This document shows, one piece after another, positions 57,154 to 64,000 of a stretch of 64,000 nucleotides of DNA (position 1 is the stretch's first letter; each line of letters begins with the position of its first letter). The DNA comes from Albidovulum sediminicola (GTDB lineage: Bacteria; Pseudomonadota; Alphaproteobacteria; Rhodobacterales; Rhodobacteraceae), in NCBI RefSeq assembly GCF_025751575.1, contig NZ_JAOWLA010000016.1, forward strand, positions 1 to 64,000. Reading direction: 5' to 3'. A model generated the notes under the pieces. That model worked only from the letters and a program-made list of their open reading frames with translations, had not been told where the DNA came from and did no database searches. A program made the position numbers and the translations under genes.

Positions 57154-58911
57154 ATGGATCAGTATACCCTTAACTTGCTGGTGGTCGGCGCGACCTTCGC
57201 GCTCTACATCGGCATCGCCATCTGGGCCCGCGCGGGCTCGACGAGCGAATTCTACGCCGCCGGACGCGGCGTTCACCCGGTGATGAACGGCATGGCGACC
57301 GGCGCGGACTGGATGTCGGCGGCTTCCTTCATCTCGATGGCCGGCCTCATCGCCTTCGGCGGCTACGACACTTCCGCCTACCTGATGGGCTGGACCGGCG
57401 GCTATGTGCTGCTTGCCCTGCTTCTTGCGCCATACCTGCGCAAGTTCGGCAAGTTCACCGTGCCGGAGTTCATCGGCGACCGCTTCTATTCGCCGACCGC
57501 GCGCCTCGTGGCCGTGATCTGCCTCATCACCGCGTCGCTGACCTATGTTATCGGCCAGATGACCGGCGTCGGCGTTGCGTTCTCGCGCTTCCTCGAAGTG
57601 TCGAACGCCACCGGCCTCTACATCGGCGCGGCCATCGTGTTCATGTACGCGGTTCTTGGCGGGATGAAGGGCATCACCTACACGCAGGTTGCCCAGTACG
57701 TCGTGCTGATCATCGCCTACACGATCCCGGCCGTGTTCATCTCGCTCCAGCTGACCGGTAACCCGATCCCGGGTCTGGGTCTGTTCTCCAACGACGCCGC
57801 CACGGGCCAGCCGCTCCTGTCGACGCTCGAAGGGCTCGTGACCGAGCTTGGCTTCAAGTCCTACCTGACGCAGTCCGACACCACGTTGAACATGTTCCTC
57901 TTCACGGTGTCGCTGATGATCGGGACCGCGGGTCTGCCCCACGTCATCGTGCGCTTCTTCACGGTGCCGAAGGTTGCCGACGCGCGTTCCTCGGCGGGCT
58001 GGGCACTGGTGTTCATCGCGCTTCTTTACCTGACCGCCCCGGCCGTCGCCGCGATGGCGCGCCTGAACCTGATCAACACCTTCTACCCGAACGGTGTGGG
58101 CGAAGCGACGCTGTCGCTCGCCGAGATCGAGGCTGGCGCTGACGCCCAGGGCAAGGACATCACCTGGGTGAACAACTGGGCCAAGACCGGTCTTCTGAAG
58201 TTCGAGGACAAGAACGGCGATGGCATGATCCAGTACGTCGGCGACAAGGAAGCCAACGAACTGACCGTGAACAACGACATCATGGTTCTGGCCAACCCGG
58301 AAATCGCGCATCTGCCGGGCTGGGTAATCGCGCTCGTCGCCGCCGGTGGTCTTGCCGCCGCGCTCTCGACGGCGGCCGGTCTCTTGATGGCGATCTCGTC
58401 CGCGGTGTCGCACGACCTGATCAAGGGTCAGATCAACCCGAACATCTCGGAAAAGAGCGAGCTGCTTGCGGCGCGTATCTCGATGGGTGTGGCGATCGCG
58501 GTCGCGACCTACCTTGGCCTCAACCCGCCGGGCTTCGCCGCCCAGACGGTTGCGCTGGCCTTCGGTCTGGCTGCCGCCTCGATCTTCCCGGCGCTGATGA
58601 TGGGCATTTTCTCGAAGCGCATCAACAACGCCGGCGCGGTGGCCGGGATGCTGGCGGGCCTCCTTGTGACGGTTGTCTACATCTTCCTTCACAAGGGCTG
58701 GTTCTTCATCCCCGAGACCAACAGCTTCACCGACGCGAACCCGCTGCTGCTGTCGATCAAGTCGACCTCGTTCGGCTCGGTTGGCGCGCTCATCAACTTC
58801 GCGGTGGCCTACGTCGTCTCGGGCGCCACGAAGGAGCCGCCGGTCGAGATCCAGGACCTCGTGGAATCGATCCGCGTCCCGAAGGGCGCTGGCGCGGCCA
58901 CGCACCACTGA
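57154..58911 (+). CDS. actP: Cation/acetate-type sodium:solute symporter
   Basis: A 585-residue SSS-family transporter with about 13 transmembrane helices. The start MDQYTLNLLVVGATFALYIG, GADWMSAASFISMAGLIAFG, TYVIGQMTGVGVAFSRF, and AGLPHVIVRFFTVPKVADAR are typical of the VC_2705 subgroup. A hydrophilic insert (about 325-365) separates the C-terminal helices. Gene context (acs, adk, DUF4212) supports acetate or another short-chain acid as substrate; the precise substrate of this subgroup is less certain than for E. coli ActP. Confidence 0.87.
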   Translation: MDQYTLNLLVVGATFALYIGIAIWARAGSTSEFYAAGRGVHPVMNGMATGADWMSAASFISMAGLIAFGGYDTSAYLMGWTGGYVLLALLLAPYLRKFGKFTVPEFIGDRFYSPTARLVAVICLITASLTYVIGQMTGVGVAFSRFLEVSNATGLYIGAAIVFMYAVLGGMKGITYTQVAQYVVLIIAYTIPAVFISLQLTGNPIPGLGLFSNDAATGQPLLSTLEGLVTELGFKSYLTQSDTTLNMFLFTVSLMIGTAGLPHVIVRFFTVPKVADARSSAGWALVFIALLYLTAPAVAAMARLNLINTFYPNGVGEATLSLAEIEAGADAQGKDITWVNNWAKTGLLKFEDKNGDGMIQYVGDKEANELTVNNDIMVLANPEIAHLPGWVIALVAAGGLAAALSTAAGLLMAISSAVSHDLIKGQINPNISEKSELLAARISMGVAIAVATYLGLNPPGFAAQTVALAFGLAAASIFPALMMGIFSKRINNAGAVAGMLAGLLVTVVYIFLHKGWFFIPETNSFTDANPLLLSIKSTSFGSVGALINFAVAYVVSGATKEPPVEIQDLVESIRVPKGAGAATHH

Positions 58912-58971
58912 TCGATCTGACTATCGGCGCGTCCCTTCGGGGGCGCGCCAACCCAGTTTGAGGAGGTTCGG

Positions 58972-60798
58972 TTGAGCGACAGCGTTGAGAGCATTGCAGC
59001 GTTTCTCGCAACCGTGCATCCCTACGACAGTCTGCCGCGGGACGAACTGGCGCGTGTCGCCGGTTCCTTCAGCCGCAGAGAACTTCCCGGCAAGACCGAG
59101 GTCTATGCCTTCGGCGACCCGCTTTCGGGACTTTTCCTGGTCGAGGCCGGCGGGGTCGAGATCCTGGATCGCAACGGCGGGCTCGTCTCGCTGCTGGGGC
59201 CGCGCAATTCCTTCGGCGAACGTGGGCTTCTGCGCGACGGTCTGGCCGTGACCTGCGCGCGGACGATCGAGGATAGCCGGCTCCTGCTGCTGCCCGTTGG
59301 CGAATTGCGCCGCCTGATCGCCGGGTTCCCGGCCTTCGAGCGGTTCTTCAACCGTGGCCGGGGTGGAGAGGCGCGCGCCAACGATCTGAGCGCGCGCAAG
59401 GTTGCCGACCTGATGGCGCGCGATCCGGTGTCCTGCGGCCCGGAAACCCCCGTGGCGGAAGCCGCGCGCCAGATGCGCGATACCCATGTCTCCAGCCTCG
59501 GCGTGACGGACGAGGGCGGGCGGCTTCTGGGCATCGTCACGACACGCGACCTGTCGAACCGCGTTCTGGCGGAGGGTTTGGACGGGACCACGCCGGTCAG
59601 TGCGGTGATGACCCCCGATCCGGTCACGCTGACGCCCGAGGCGCTGGGGACCGACATCCTGCACCTGATGCTTGAGCGCAAGATCGGCCATCTGCCGGTG
59701 GTGCGCGAGGGCAGGCTGGCGGGCATGGTCACCCAGACCGATTTGACCCGCTTCCAGGCCCTGTCCTCGGCCGTCCTGATCCGCGATCTCGCCGATGCCG
59801 CGACAGTTGCGGACATGGCGGCGGTCACGGCGCGCATCCCCTCGCTTCTGGTGCAACTGGTCGGCGGCCACAACGCGCATGAGGTCGTCACCCGGCTGAT
59901 CACCGACATCGCCGATGCGGTGACACGGCGGCTCTTGTCGATGGCGGAGGTCACGCTTGGCGCCCCGCCCGTGCCCTACCTCTGGCTCGCCTGCGGATCG
60001 CAGGGAAGGCAGGAACAGACGGGCGTGTCCGACCAGGACAACTGCCTGATGATCGACGACAGCGCGACCAACGACGACATGGCCTATTTCCGCGATCTGG
60101 CCAAGCTCGTCTCGGACGGTCTGGATGCCTGCGGCTATGTCTACTGCCCCGGCGACATGATGGCGACGAACCCGCGCTGGTGCCAACCGGTTCGCGTCTG
60201 GCGCGACTACTTCCGCGGCTGGATCGCGGCGCCCAACCCGGAGGCGCAGATGCTCGCCTCGGTCATGTTCGACCTGCGCCCGATCGGCGGCGCGGTCAGC
60301 CTCTTCGGCAACCTTCAGTCCGAGACGCTGGAGGCGGCGGCGAAGAACTCGATCTTCGTCGCGCACATGATCTCGAACTCTCTGAAACACACCCCGCCGC
60401 TCGGGCTCCTGCGCGGGTTCGCGACGATCCGGTCGGGCGAACACCGCAACCACATTGATCTGAAGCACAACGGCGTGGTTCCCGTCGCGGACCTGGCGCG
60501 CGTCTACGCACTGCAAGGGCGGCTGACGCCTGCGAACACGCGCGCGCGGCTTCTCGCGGCGGCCGGGGCCGAGGTGATCTCCGCCTCTGGCGCGCGCGAC
60601 CTGACCGAGGCCTATGACCTGATCGCGGAAACGCGGCTGGCCAACCAGGCCCGCCAGATCAAGGCCGGGCGCAAGCCCGACAATTATCTTGCCCCCTCCG
60701 ACCTGTCGGATTTCGAGCGCAGCCATCTGCGCGATGCCTTCGTGGTCGTGCGCACGATGCAGTCGGCGGTGGGGCAGGGCAAAGGCATGCTGGGATAG
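58972..60798 (+). CDS. cNMP-binding/CBS/DUF294 nucleotidyltransferase-like protein
   Basis: A 608-residue cytosolic regulatory protein. Domains: cyclic-nucleotide-binding fold (about 15-125, YAFGDPLSGLFLVEAGGVEI), two CBS domains (about 145-265, ending GRLAGMVTQTDLTRFQ), DUF294 nucleotidyltransferase core (about 300-430; LACGSQGRQEQTGVSDQDNC with the GS...D-x-D motif) and DUF294_C (about 470-605). The start is TTG at 58972 with AGGAGG 5 nt upstream. DUF294 resembles the GlnD uridylyltransferase domain, so it may modify a protein or sense adenylates; both are inference. It is regularly found beside DUF4212/actP genes. Confidence 0.87.
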   Translation: MSDSVESIAAFLATVHPYDSLPRDELARVAGSFSRRELPGKTEVYAFGDPLSGLFLVEAGGVEILDRNGGLVSLLGPRNSFGERGLLRDGLAVTCARTIEDSRLLLLPVGELRRLIAGFPAFERFFNRGRGGEARANDLSARKVADLMARDPVSCGPETPVAEAARQMRDTHVSSLGVTDEGGRLLGIVTTRDLSNRVLAEGLDGTTPVSAVMTPDPVTLTPEALGTDILHLMLERKIGHLPVVREGRLAGMVTQTDLTRFQALSSAVLIRDLADAATVADMAAVTARIPSLLVQLVGGHNAHEVVTRLITDIADAVTRRLLSMAEVTLGAPPVPYLWLACGSQGRQEQTGVSDQDNCLMIDDSATNDDMAYFRDLAKLVSDGLDACGYVYCPGDMMATNPRWCQPVRVWRDYFRGWIAAPNPEAQMLASVMFDLRPIGGAVSLFGNLQSETLEAAAKNSIFVAHMISNSLKHTPPLGLLRGFATIRSGEHRNHIDLKHNGVVPVADLARVYALQGRLTPANTRARLLAAAGAEVISASGARDLTEAYDLIAETRLANQARQIKAGRKPDNYLAPSDLSDFERSHLRDAFVVVRTMQSAVGQGKGMLG

Positions 60799-60806
60799 GG
60801 CAGGAC

Positions 60807-61310
60807 ATGATCTGGGAACTGGTTGCAATGGTGATCGCGGGCGTCGGAGCGGCGGGCGCCCTCTTGCTGGTCGCCCGGATCTTCCGCTGGAAGCTGCCGA
60901 AATGGGCGGTCCCGGCGACGGTTGGCCTGGCGATGTTCGCCTTCGCCGTCTGGAATGAATACGATTGGTATCCGCGCGTCCGCGATGAGCTGCCCGAAAG
61001 TGTCCGCATCGTTTCGGCCCCCGGCAGCTCGGCCGCCTACCAGCCCTGGACCTATGCCTTCCCGATCGTCCGGCGCTTCGTGGCGATCGATCTGGGCGCC
61101 GCGATCCACTCCGAAACCGCGCCGCGGCAATTCGTTGCCCCGGTGATGTTCGTCGAGCGTTGGGCGCCGATCAGACAGCTTCCCTTCGCCTTCGACTGCG
61201 AGGGCGGCCGCCGGTCCGACGTGTTCCCCGGCGGCAGGATCGAAGACACGGAATGGCTGACGCCGGGGCCGGAGGACGACCTCCTGGCTGCGGCCTGCGC
61301 GGGAGGGTGA
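60807..61310 (+). CDS. Membrane-anchored protein of unknown function
   Basis: A 167-residue protein with two N-terminal hydrophobic helices (WELVAMVIAGVGAAGALLLV and WAVPATVGLAMFAFAVWNEY) and a soluble domain of about 110 residues. A conserved-looking patch is DWYPRVRDELPESVRIVS and PWTYAFPIVRRFVAIDL. Two cysteines lie near the C terminus (FDCEGG and AACAGG). I do not recognise a family. It is located 8 nt after the DUF294 gene and 1 nt before the response regulator, so it belongs to the same operon. Confidence 0.65.
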   Translation: MIWELVAMVIAGVGAAGALLLVARIFRWKLPKWAVPATVGLAMFAFAVWNEYDWYPRVRDELPESVRIVSAPGSSAAYQPWTYAFPIVRRFVAIDLGAAIHSETAPRQFVAPVMFVERWAPIRQLPFAFDCEGGRRSDVFPGGRIEDTEWLTPGPEDDLLAAACAGG

Positions 61311-61311
61311 C

Positions 61312-61716
61312 ATGGCGGACAGCGCGACGAAACCGCGGGTTCTGGTTGTCGAGGATGAAGACAACATCGCCATCGCGCTCGACTACCTGCTGACGCGCGA
61401 AGGCTATGATCACGACCGGGTCGCCAATGGCGCCGAGGCCATGCCGCGCATCCGCTCCGATCGCCCCGATGTCGTGCTTCTGGACGTGATGCTGCCCGAG
61501 GTCTCGGGCTACGAGATCTGCCAGGACATCCGCATGGACCCCGACCTGCGCGGGGTGAAGATCCTGATGATGACCGCGCGCGGCTCCGCGATGGAACGGC
61601 GCAAGGGGTTGGCCCTGGGCGCAGACGGTTTCATCGCCAAGCCCTTTGAACTGAAGGAACTGCGCGAGGAACTGCGGCGGCTGATCGACGCCGAAGGGGG
61701 CAACAGCGATGCTTGA
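61312..61716 (+). CDS. Single-domain response regulator
   Basis: A 134-residue receiver domain with no output domain. Acidic pocket VLVVEDEDNI, phosphoacceptor Asp in DVVLLDVMLPEVSG (near residue 57), Thr in KILMMTARGS and Lys in FIAKPFELKEL are all present, so it can be phosphorylated. GGAGGG precedes the ATG. It overlaps the next gene, an apparently inactive kinase-like protein, by 8 nt, so its phosphodonor is probably elsewhere or the partner acts by binding only. Confidence 0.9.
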   Translation: MADSATKPRVLVVEDEDNIAIALDYLLTREGYDHDRVANGAEAMPRIRSDRPDVVLLDVMLPEVSGYEICQDIRMDPDLRGVKILMMTARGSAMERRKGLALGADGFIAKPFELKELREELRRLIDAEGGNSDA

Positions 61717-63763
61717 GAGACTGGGCCTCCGGCTCAGGGTCTTCCTGTTCTTCGCCTTCCTGGCCACGGCGGGCATCGCGGCCATCGTCCTCGGCCTCTG
61801 GGTCGGCTATCACCGGGTTGAAAGCGCGGGGATCGTGTCGGCCTTCGTCATGGCCGGGGCTGTCGGCGGGTTCGCGGTCCTGGGCCTGACCGCCTGGGTC
61901 TGGTTCCTGTTCGACGAGAACGTCGCCCGCGCCATCGGCCGTATCGCCGGCGGGATGCGGGCCGAGGCCCATGCGGGCGGCGCGGCGCTTAACGAAAACG
62001 CCGCGCGCTACCTGGGCGATCTGGCACCGGCGGCGGCGGCGGTCACGGAAACGCTTAGCGAAACCCGCAACGCCCTCGCTGAAGCCGTGCAGCGGGAAAC
62101 CGTGCGGCTGGCCGCGGAAAAGGCGCGGCTTGAAACGCTGCTGGCCGATGTGCCGGTGGGGGTGCTTTTGTGCTCCGCCGATCATCAACTCGTCTTCTAC
62201 AACGGTCAGGCGGTGGACCTTCTGGGCGCCGGCGCGGCCCCTGGCCTTGATCGCTCGATCTTCGCCTATCTGCGCGAAGGCCCGGTGCGGCAGGCGCATG
62301 ACAGGCTCATCGCCATCGGCGATGGCGAGGCGGCCTCGGACCTTTTGTGCGCAACGGTTTCAGGGGCGCGGGTGCTGGCGGCGCGGATGCGTCTTTTGTC
62401 GGACGGCGGCTATGTGCTGACGCTGCGCGATGTGACCGGCGATCTGGCCGCCCATGCGGCGCGCGAACGCCTTCTGGCGGAAATCTTCGACCGCATCCGG
62501 CGACCGGCGGCGAACCTGCAGACCGCGATCGGCGTGATGGCCGAGGGGAACCGGTCCCCCGAGGTCGCGGGCGCCATGGTGCATGAGGCGACGACGCTCG
62601 TGCACGCGGTCAACGATCTGGCCGCGCGCTACGACGCGGAGCGGGCGGGCTGGTGGCCCCTTCCGATGGTGCGCGCGGCGGACCTGACGGATTCGTTGCG
62701 CGCGCGCGCCGAGGCCGCGGGCCTGTCGATGACGACCGGGGCCGCCGACCTCATCCTGCGCTGCGACGGGTTCGAGATCGTGGCGCTGGTCGCGCATCTT
62801 GCCGAGGCGGTCGCGGAGGCGACCGGACAGCAGAGCTTCGCCCTGAGCCTTGCCGAGGACGGGGCCGGCGCGGTCATTGACCTTGAGTGGGAAGGCGATC
62901 CGATCGCCATCGGCCGCCTCGACGGCTGGCTTGCCGCCCCGGTCGATGCCGCGGCGCCCGATGTCACGGGACGCGCGGTGCTGGACACGCACGCGACGGA
63001 ATGCTGGCCCGAACGGCGGCCCGGCGGGCGGGCGGTGATCCGCCTGCCGCTGCGCGACGCCCGCCGGGCGGCCCGGCGCCCGGCGCCCATCTCGCGGGCG
63101 GTCGTCTATGATTTCGACCTCTTGTCGAAGGGCCGCAGCGCGGCGGTGATGGAGGCGGCGCTCGGCGATCTGACCTATGTCGTCTTCGACACCGAAACGA
63201 CGGGCCTTTTGCCCAGCCAGGGCGACGAGATCGTGCAGCTTGCCGCCGTCCGTATCGTCAACGGCCGCCGCGTGGAGCGCGAGGCGATGGACCTGCTCGT
63301 CAACCCGGGCCGTTCCATCCCGCCCCGCGCGACCGAGGTGCATGGCATCACCGAGGCGATGGTGGCCGATGCGCCCGGCATCGCCGAGGTCGGCCGGCGC
63401 TTCCACGACTTCGCCGAGGGCGCGGTACTGATCGCGCATAACGCGCCCTTCGACATGGAGTTCCTCCGCCGCCACGAGGCGGAGATCGGCGCGCGCTTCG
63501 ACAACCCGATCCTCGACACCGTCCTCCTGTCGGCCGTCGTCTTCGGTCAGGGGGAGACGCACAGCCTTGATGCGCTGACCCACCGCCTGGGCATCACCAT
63601 CCCGGAAGAGGCGCGCCATACCGCCATCGGTGACACGCTCGCCACCGCTGACGCTTTCCTCAAGCTCCTGCCGATGCTGGAGGCGCAGGGCATCCGCACC
63701 TTCGGCGATGTCCTGGCCGAGGTGAAGAAGCACGGGCGGCTGCTCAAGGACCTGAACGCCTGA
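61709..63763 (+). CDS. Membrane PAS/pseudo-histidine-kinase fused to DnaQ-type 3'-5' exonuclease
   Basis: A 684-residue fusion. Two transmembrane helices (about 11-33 and 41-68) are followed by a coiled coil (about 110-142), a PAS-like domain (about 143-245), a region aligned to HisKA/HATPase (about 251-455) and a C-terminal DEDDh exonuclease (about 488-660). In the kinase-like part, the H-box position reads IFDRIRRPAANL with Asp261 in place of His, and the N-box VALVAHLAEAVAEAT lacks the Asn, so it is probably not an active kinase. The exonuclease residues are intact: Asp494 and Glu496 (FDTETTGL), Asp582 (HNAPFD), His637 and Asp642 (HTAIGDT). Function is unknown. Confidence 0.85.
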   Translation: MLERLGLRLRVFLFFAFLATAGIAAIVLGLWVGYHRVESAGIVSAFVMAGAVGGFAVLGLTAWVWFLFDENVARAIGRIAGGMRAEAHAGGAALNENAARYLGDLAPAAAAVTETLSETRNALAEAVQRETVRLAAEKARLETLLADVPVGVLLCSADHQLVFYNGQAVDLLGAGAAPGLDRSIFAYLREGPVRQAHDRLIAIGDGEAASDLLCATVSGARVLAARMRLLSDGGYVLTLRDVTGDLAAHAARERLLAEIFDRIRRPAANLQTAIGVMAEGNRSPEVAGAMVHEATTLVHAVNDLAARYDAERAGWWPLPMVRAADLTDSLRARAEAAGLSMTTGAADLILRCDGFEIVALVAHLAEAVAEATGQQSFALSLAEDGAGAVIDLEWEGDPIAIGRLDGWLAAPVDAAAPDVTGRAVLDTHATECWPERRPGGRAVIRLPLRDARRAARRPAPISRAVVYDFDLLSKGRSAAVMEAALGDLTYVVFDTETTGLLPSQGDEIVQLAAVRIVNGRRVEREAMDLLVNPGRSIPPRATEVHGITEAMVADAPGIAEVGRRFHDFAEGAVLIAHNAPFDMEFLRRHEAEIGARFDNPILDTVLLSAVVFGQGETHSLDALTHRLGITIPEEARHTAIGDTLATADAFLKLLPMLEAQGIRTFGDVLAEVKKHGRLLKDLNA

Positions 63764-63828
63764 GAGGGGGGACTCTGCCCCCGTCGCCTTCCGGCGACTC
63801 CCCCGGGGTATTTTTGGCAATGAAGAAG
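63764..63828 (+). repeat. Dispersed rhodobacterial repeat
   Basis: It comprises a GGGGGGACTCTGCCCCC palindrome, a hairpin GTCGCC (63783-63788) / GGCGAC (63793-63798), a CCCCCGGGG box and the tail TATTTTTGGCAATGAAGAAG (63809-63828). It lies between the exonuclease fusion and truA, and may act as a mild terminator or mRNA-end structure. Confidence 0.75.
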
Positions 63829-63858
63829 AGAGGGGGGCTGGGGCCCCGGGGTGTGTAA

Positions 63859-64000
63859 TCAGGCGAAGGGATCTTCGGGGTAGCCGACGCCGGTCAGGTA
63901 GAGCCCCTGGGGCGGGCTGACCGGGCCGCAGCGGGCGCGGTCGCGCGCCTCCAGCGCGTCCCGGACCTGGTCGGGATGCCAGCCGCCGGCCCCGACCCGT
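63859..64000 (-). CDS. truA: tRNA pseudouridine synthase A, C-terminal fragment
   Basis: The last 46 residues of a protein running off the right edge; they read [16 protein letters not shown], then [20 protein letters not shown] and [10 protein letters not shown]. This matches the C terminus of TruA (ARDR-x2-CGP-x-APP-x-GLYL), which modifies U38-40 of tRNA anticodon arms. The active-site aspartate lies outside the window. Confidence 0.85.
   Translation of the reverse strand, partial: RVGAGGWHPDQVRDALEARDRARCGPVSPPQGLYLTGVGYPEDPFA

Noticed and set aside
56896-58908. Long open frame (670 codons) on the minus strand opposite actP
   Set aside because: Shadow frame. Extremely His/Arg/Asp-rich sequence without hydrophobic core, while the plus strand encodes a normal symporter.
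1-64000. CRISPR arrays, tRNA or rRNA genes, insertion sequences
   Set aside because: No regularly spaced repeats, no cloverleaf with CCA end or T-loop signature and no transposase were found on reading both strands by eye; a dedicated tRNA scan would be decisive.

Overview
The window is chromosomal DNA of a high-GC alphaproteobacterium, almost certainly a member of the Rhodobacterales (Paracoccaceae/Roseobacteraceae type). Pointers are the beta-hydroxyaspartate cycle genes, the rpoZ-rsh-pdxJ-acpS-lepB-rnc-era order, a class I lysyl-tRNA synthetase, the xdhABC genes next to a BMP-type nucleobase importer, an acs/DUF4212/actP acetate locus, and copies of a dispersed GC-rich repeat ending in a TATTTTTGGC-type tail, as I recall it from rhodobacterial genomes. 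The genus cannot be fixed from the sequence alone. No rRNA, tRNA, CRISPR array, insertion sequence or prophage was seen.

Layout. 1-2.7 kb: glyoxylate assimilation (bhcB fragment, bhcA, divergent bhcR) and an ABM-domain protein. 2.7-5.8 kb: zinc uptake (znuA divergent from zur-znuC-znuB, with a Zur box between them). 5.8-7.3 kb: malonyl-CoA synthetase. 7.3-10.6 kb: a minus-strand operon (NYN protein, ispH, methyltransferase, rnhA, UPF0126/TRIC protein). 10.7-18.7 kb: a plus-strand housekeeping block (folK, rpoZ, rsh, DUF2062, pdxJ, acpS, lepB, rnc, era, DUF1491). 18.9-28.4 kb: a minus-strand purine module (xdhA-xdhB-xdhC, then ATPase, two permeases and binding protein). 28.6-36 kb: DUF6544 protein, dnaE, a phospholipase-D-like protein, an AbrB-type membrane protein, slyX. 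36-38.1 kb: a frameshifted Crp/Fnr regulator, a possible gene remnant and a LysR regulator divergent from an FAD/GcvT demethylating dehydrogenase (38.2-40.6 kb). 40.9-50.6 kb: small lipoprotein, ettA, nitrilase, nadD, PBP4-type carboxypeptidase, dadA, terB-like, class I lysS, CHAD protein. 50.9-53.2 kb: a beta-helix protein resembling gene-transfer-agent head-spike proteins. 53.2-63.8 kb: PNPOx-like protein and an acetate locus (acs, a zinc-lid adk, DUF4212, actP, a cNMP/CBS/DUF294 protein, a small membrane protein, a receiver-only response regulator and a membrane pseudo-histidine-kinase fused to a DnaQ-type exonuclease). The window ends inside truA.

How the parts work together. The left edge turns C2 acids (glycolate/glyoxylate) into C4 units; the right edge takes up and activates acetate and recycles the AMP made by Acs through the adjacent Adk. 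The purine module couples import with xanthine/hypoxanthine oxidation. The most unusual items are the pseudokinase-exonuclease fusion and its partners in the acetate operon, a dispersed repeat inserted in frame into the xanthine dehydrogenase large subunit, a textbook Pho box in front of the CHAD (polyphosphate-binding family) gene, and three helically phased repeats upstream of acs. Coordinates use the start codon judged most likely from ribosome binding sites and family alignments; several differ from the longest open frame.
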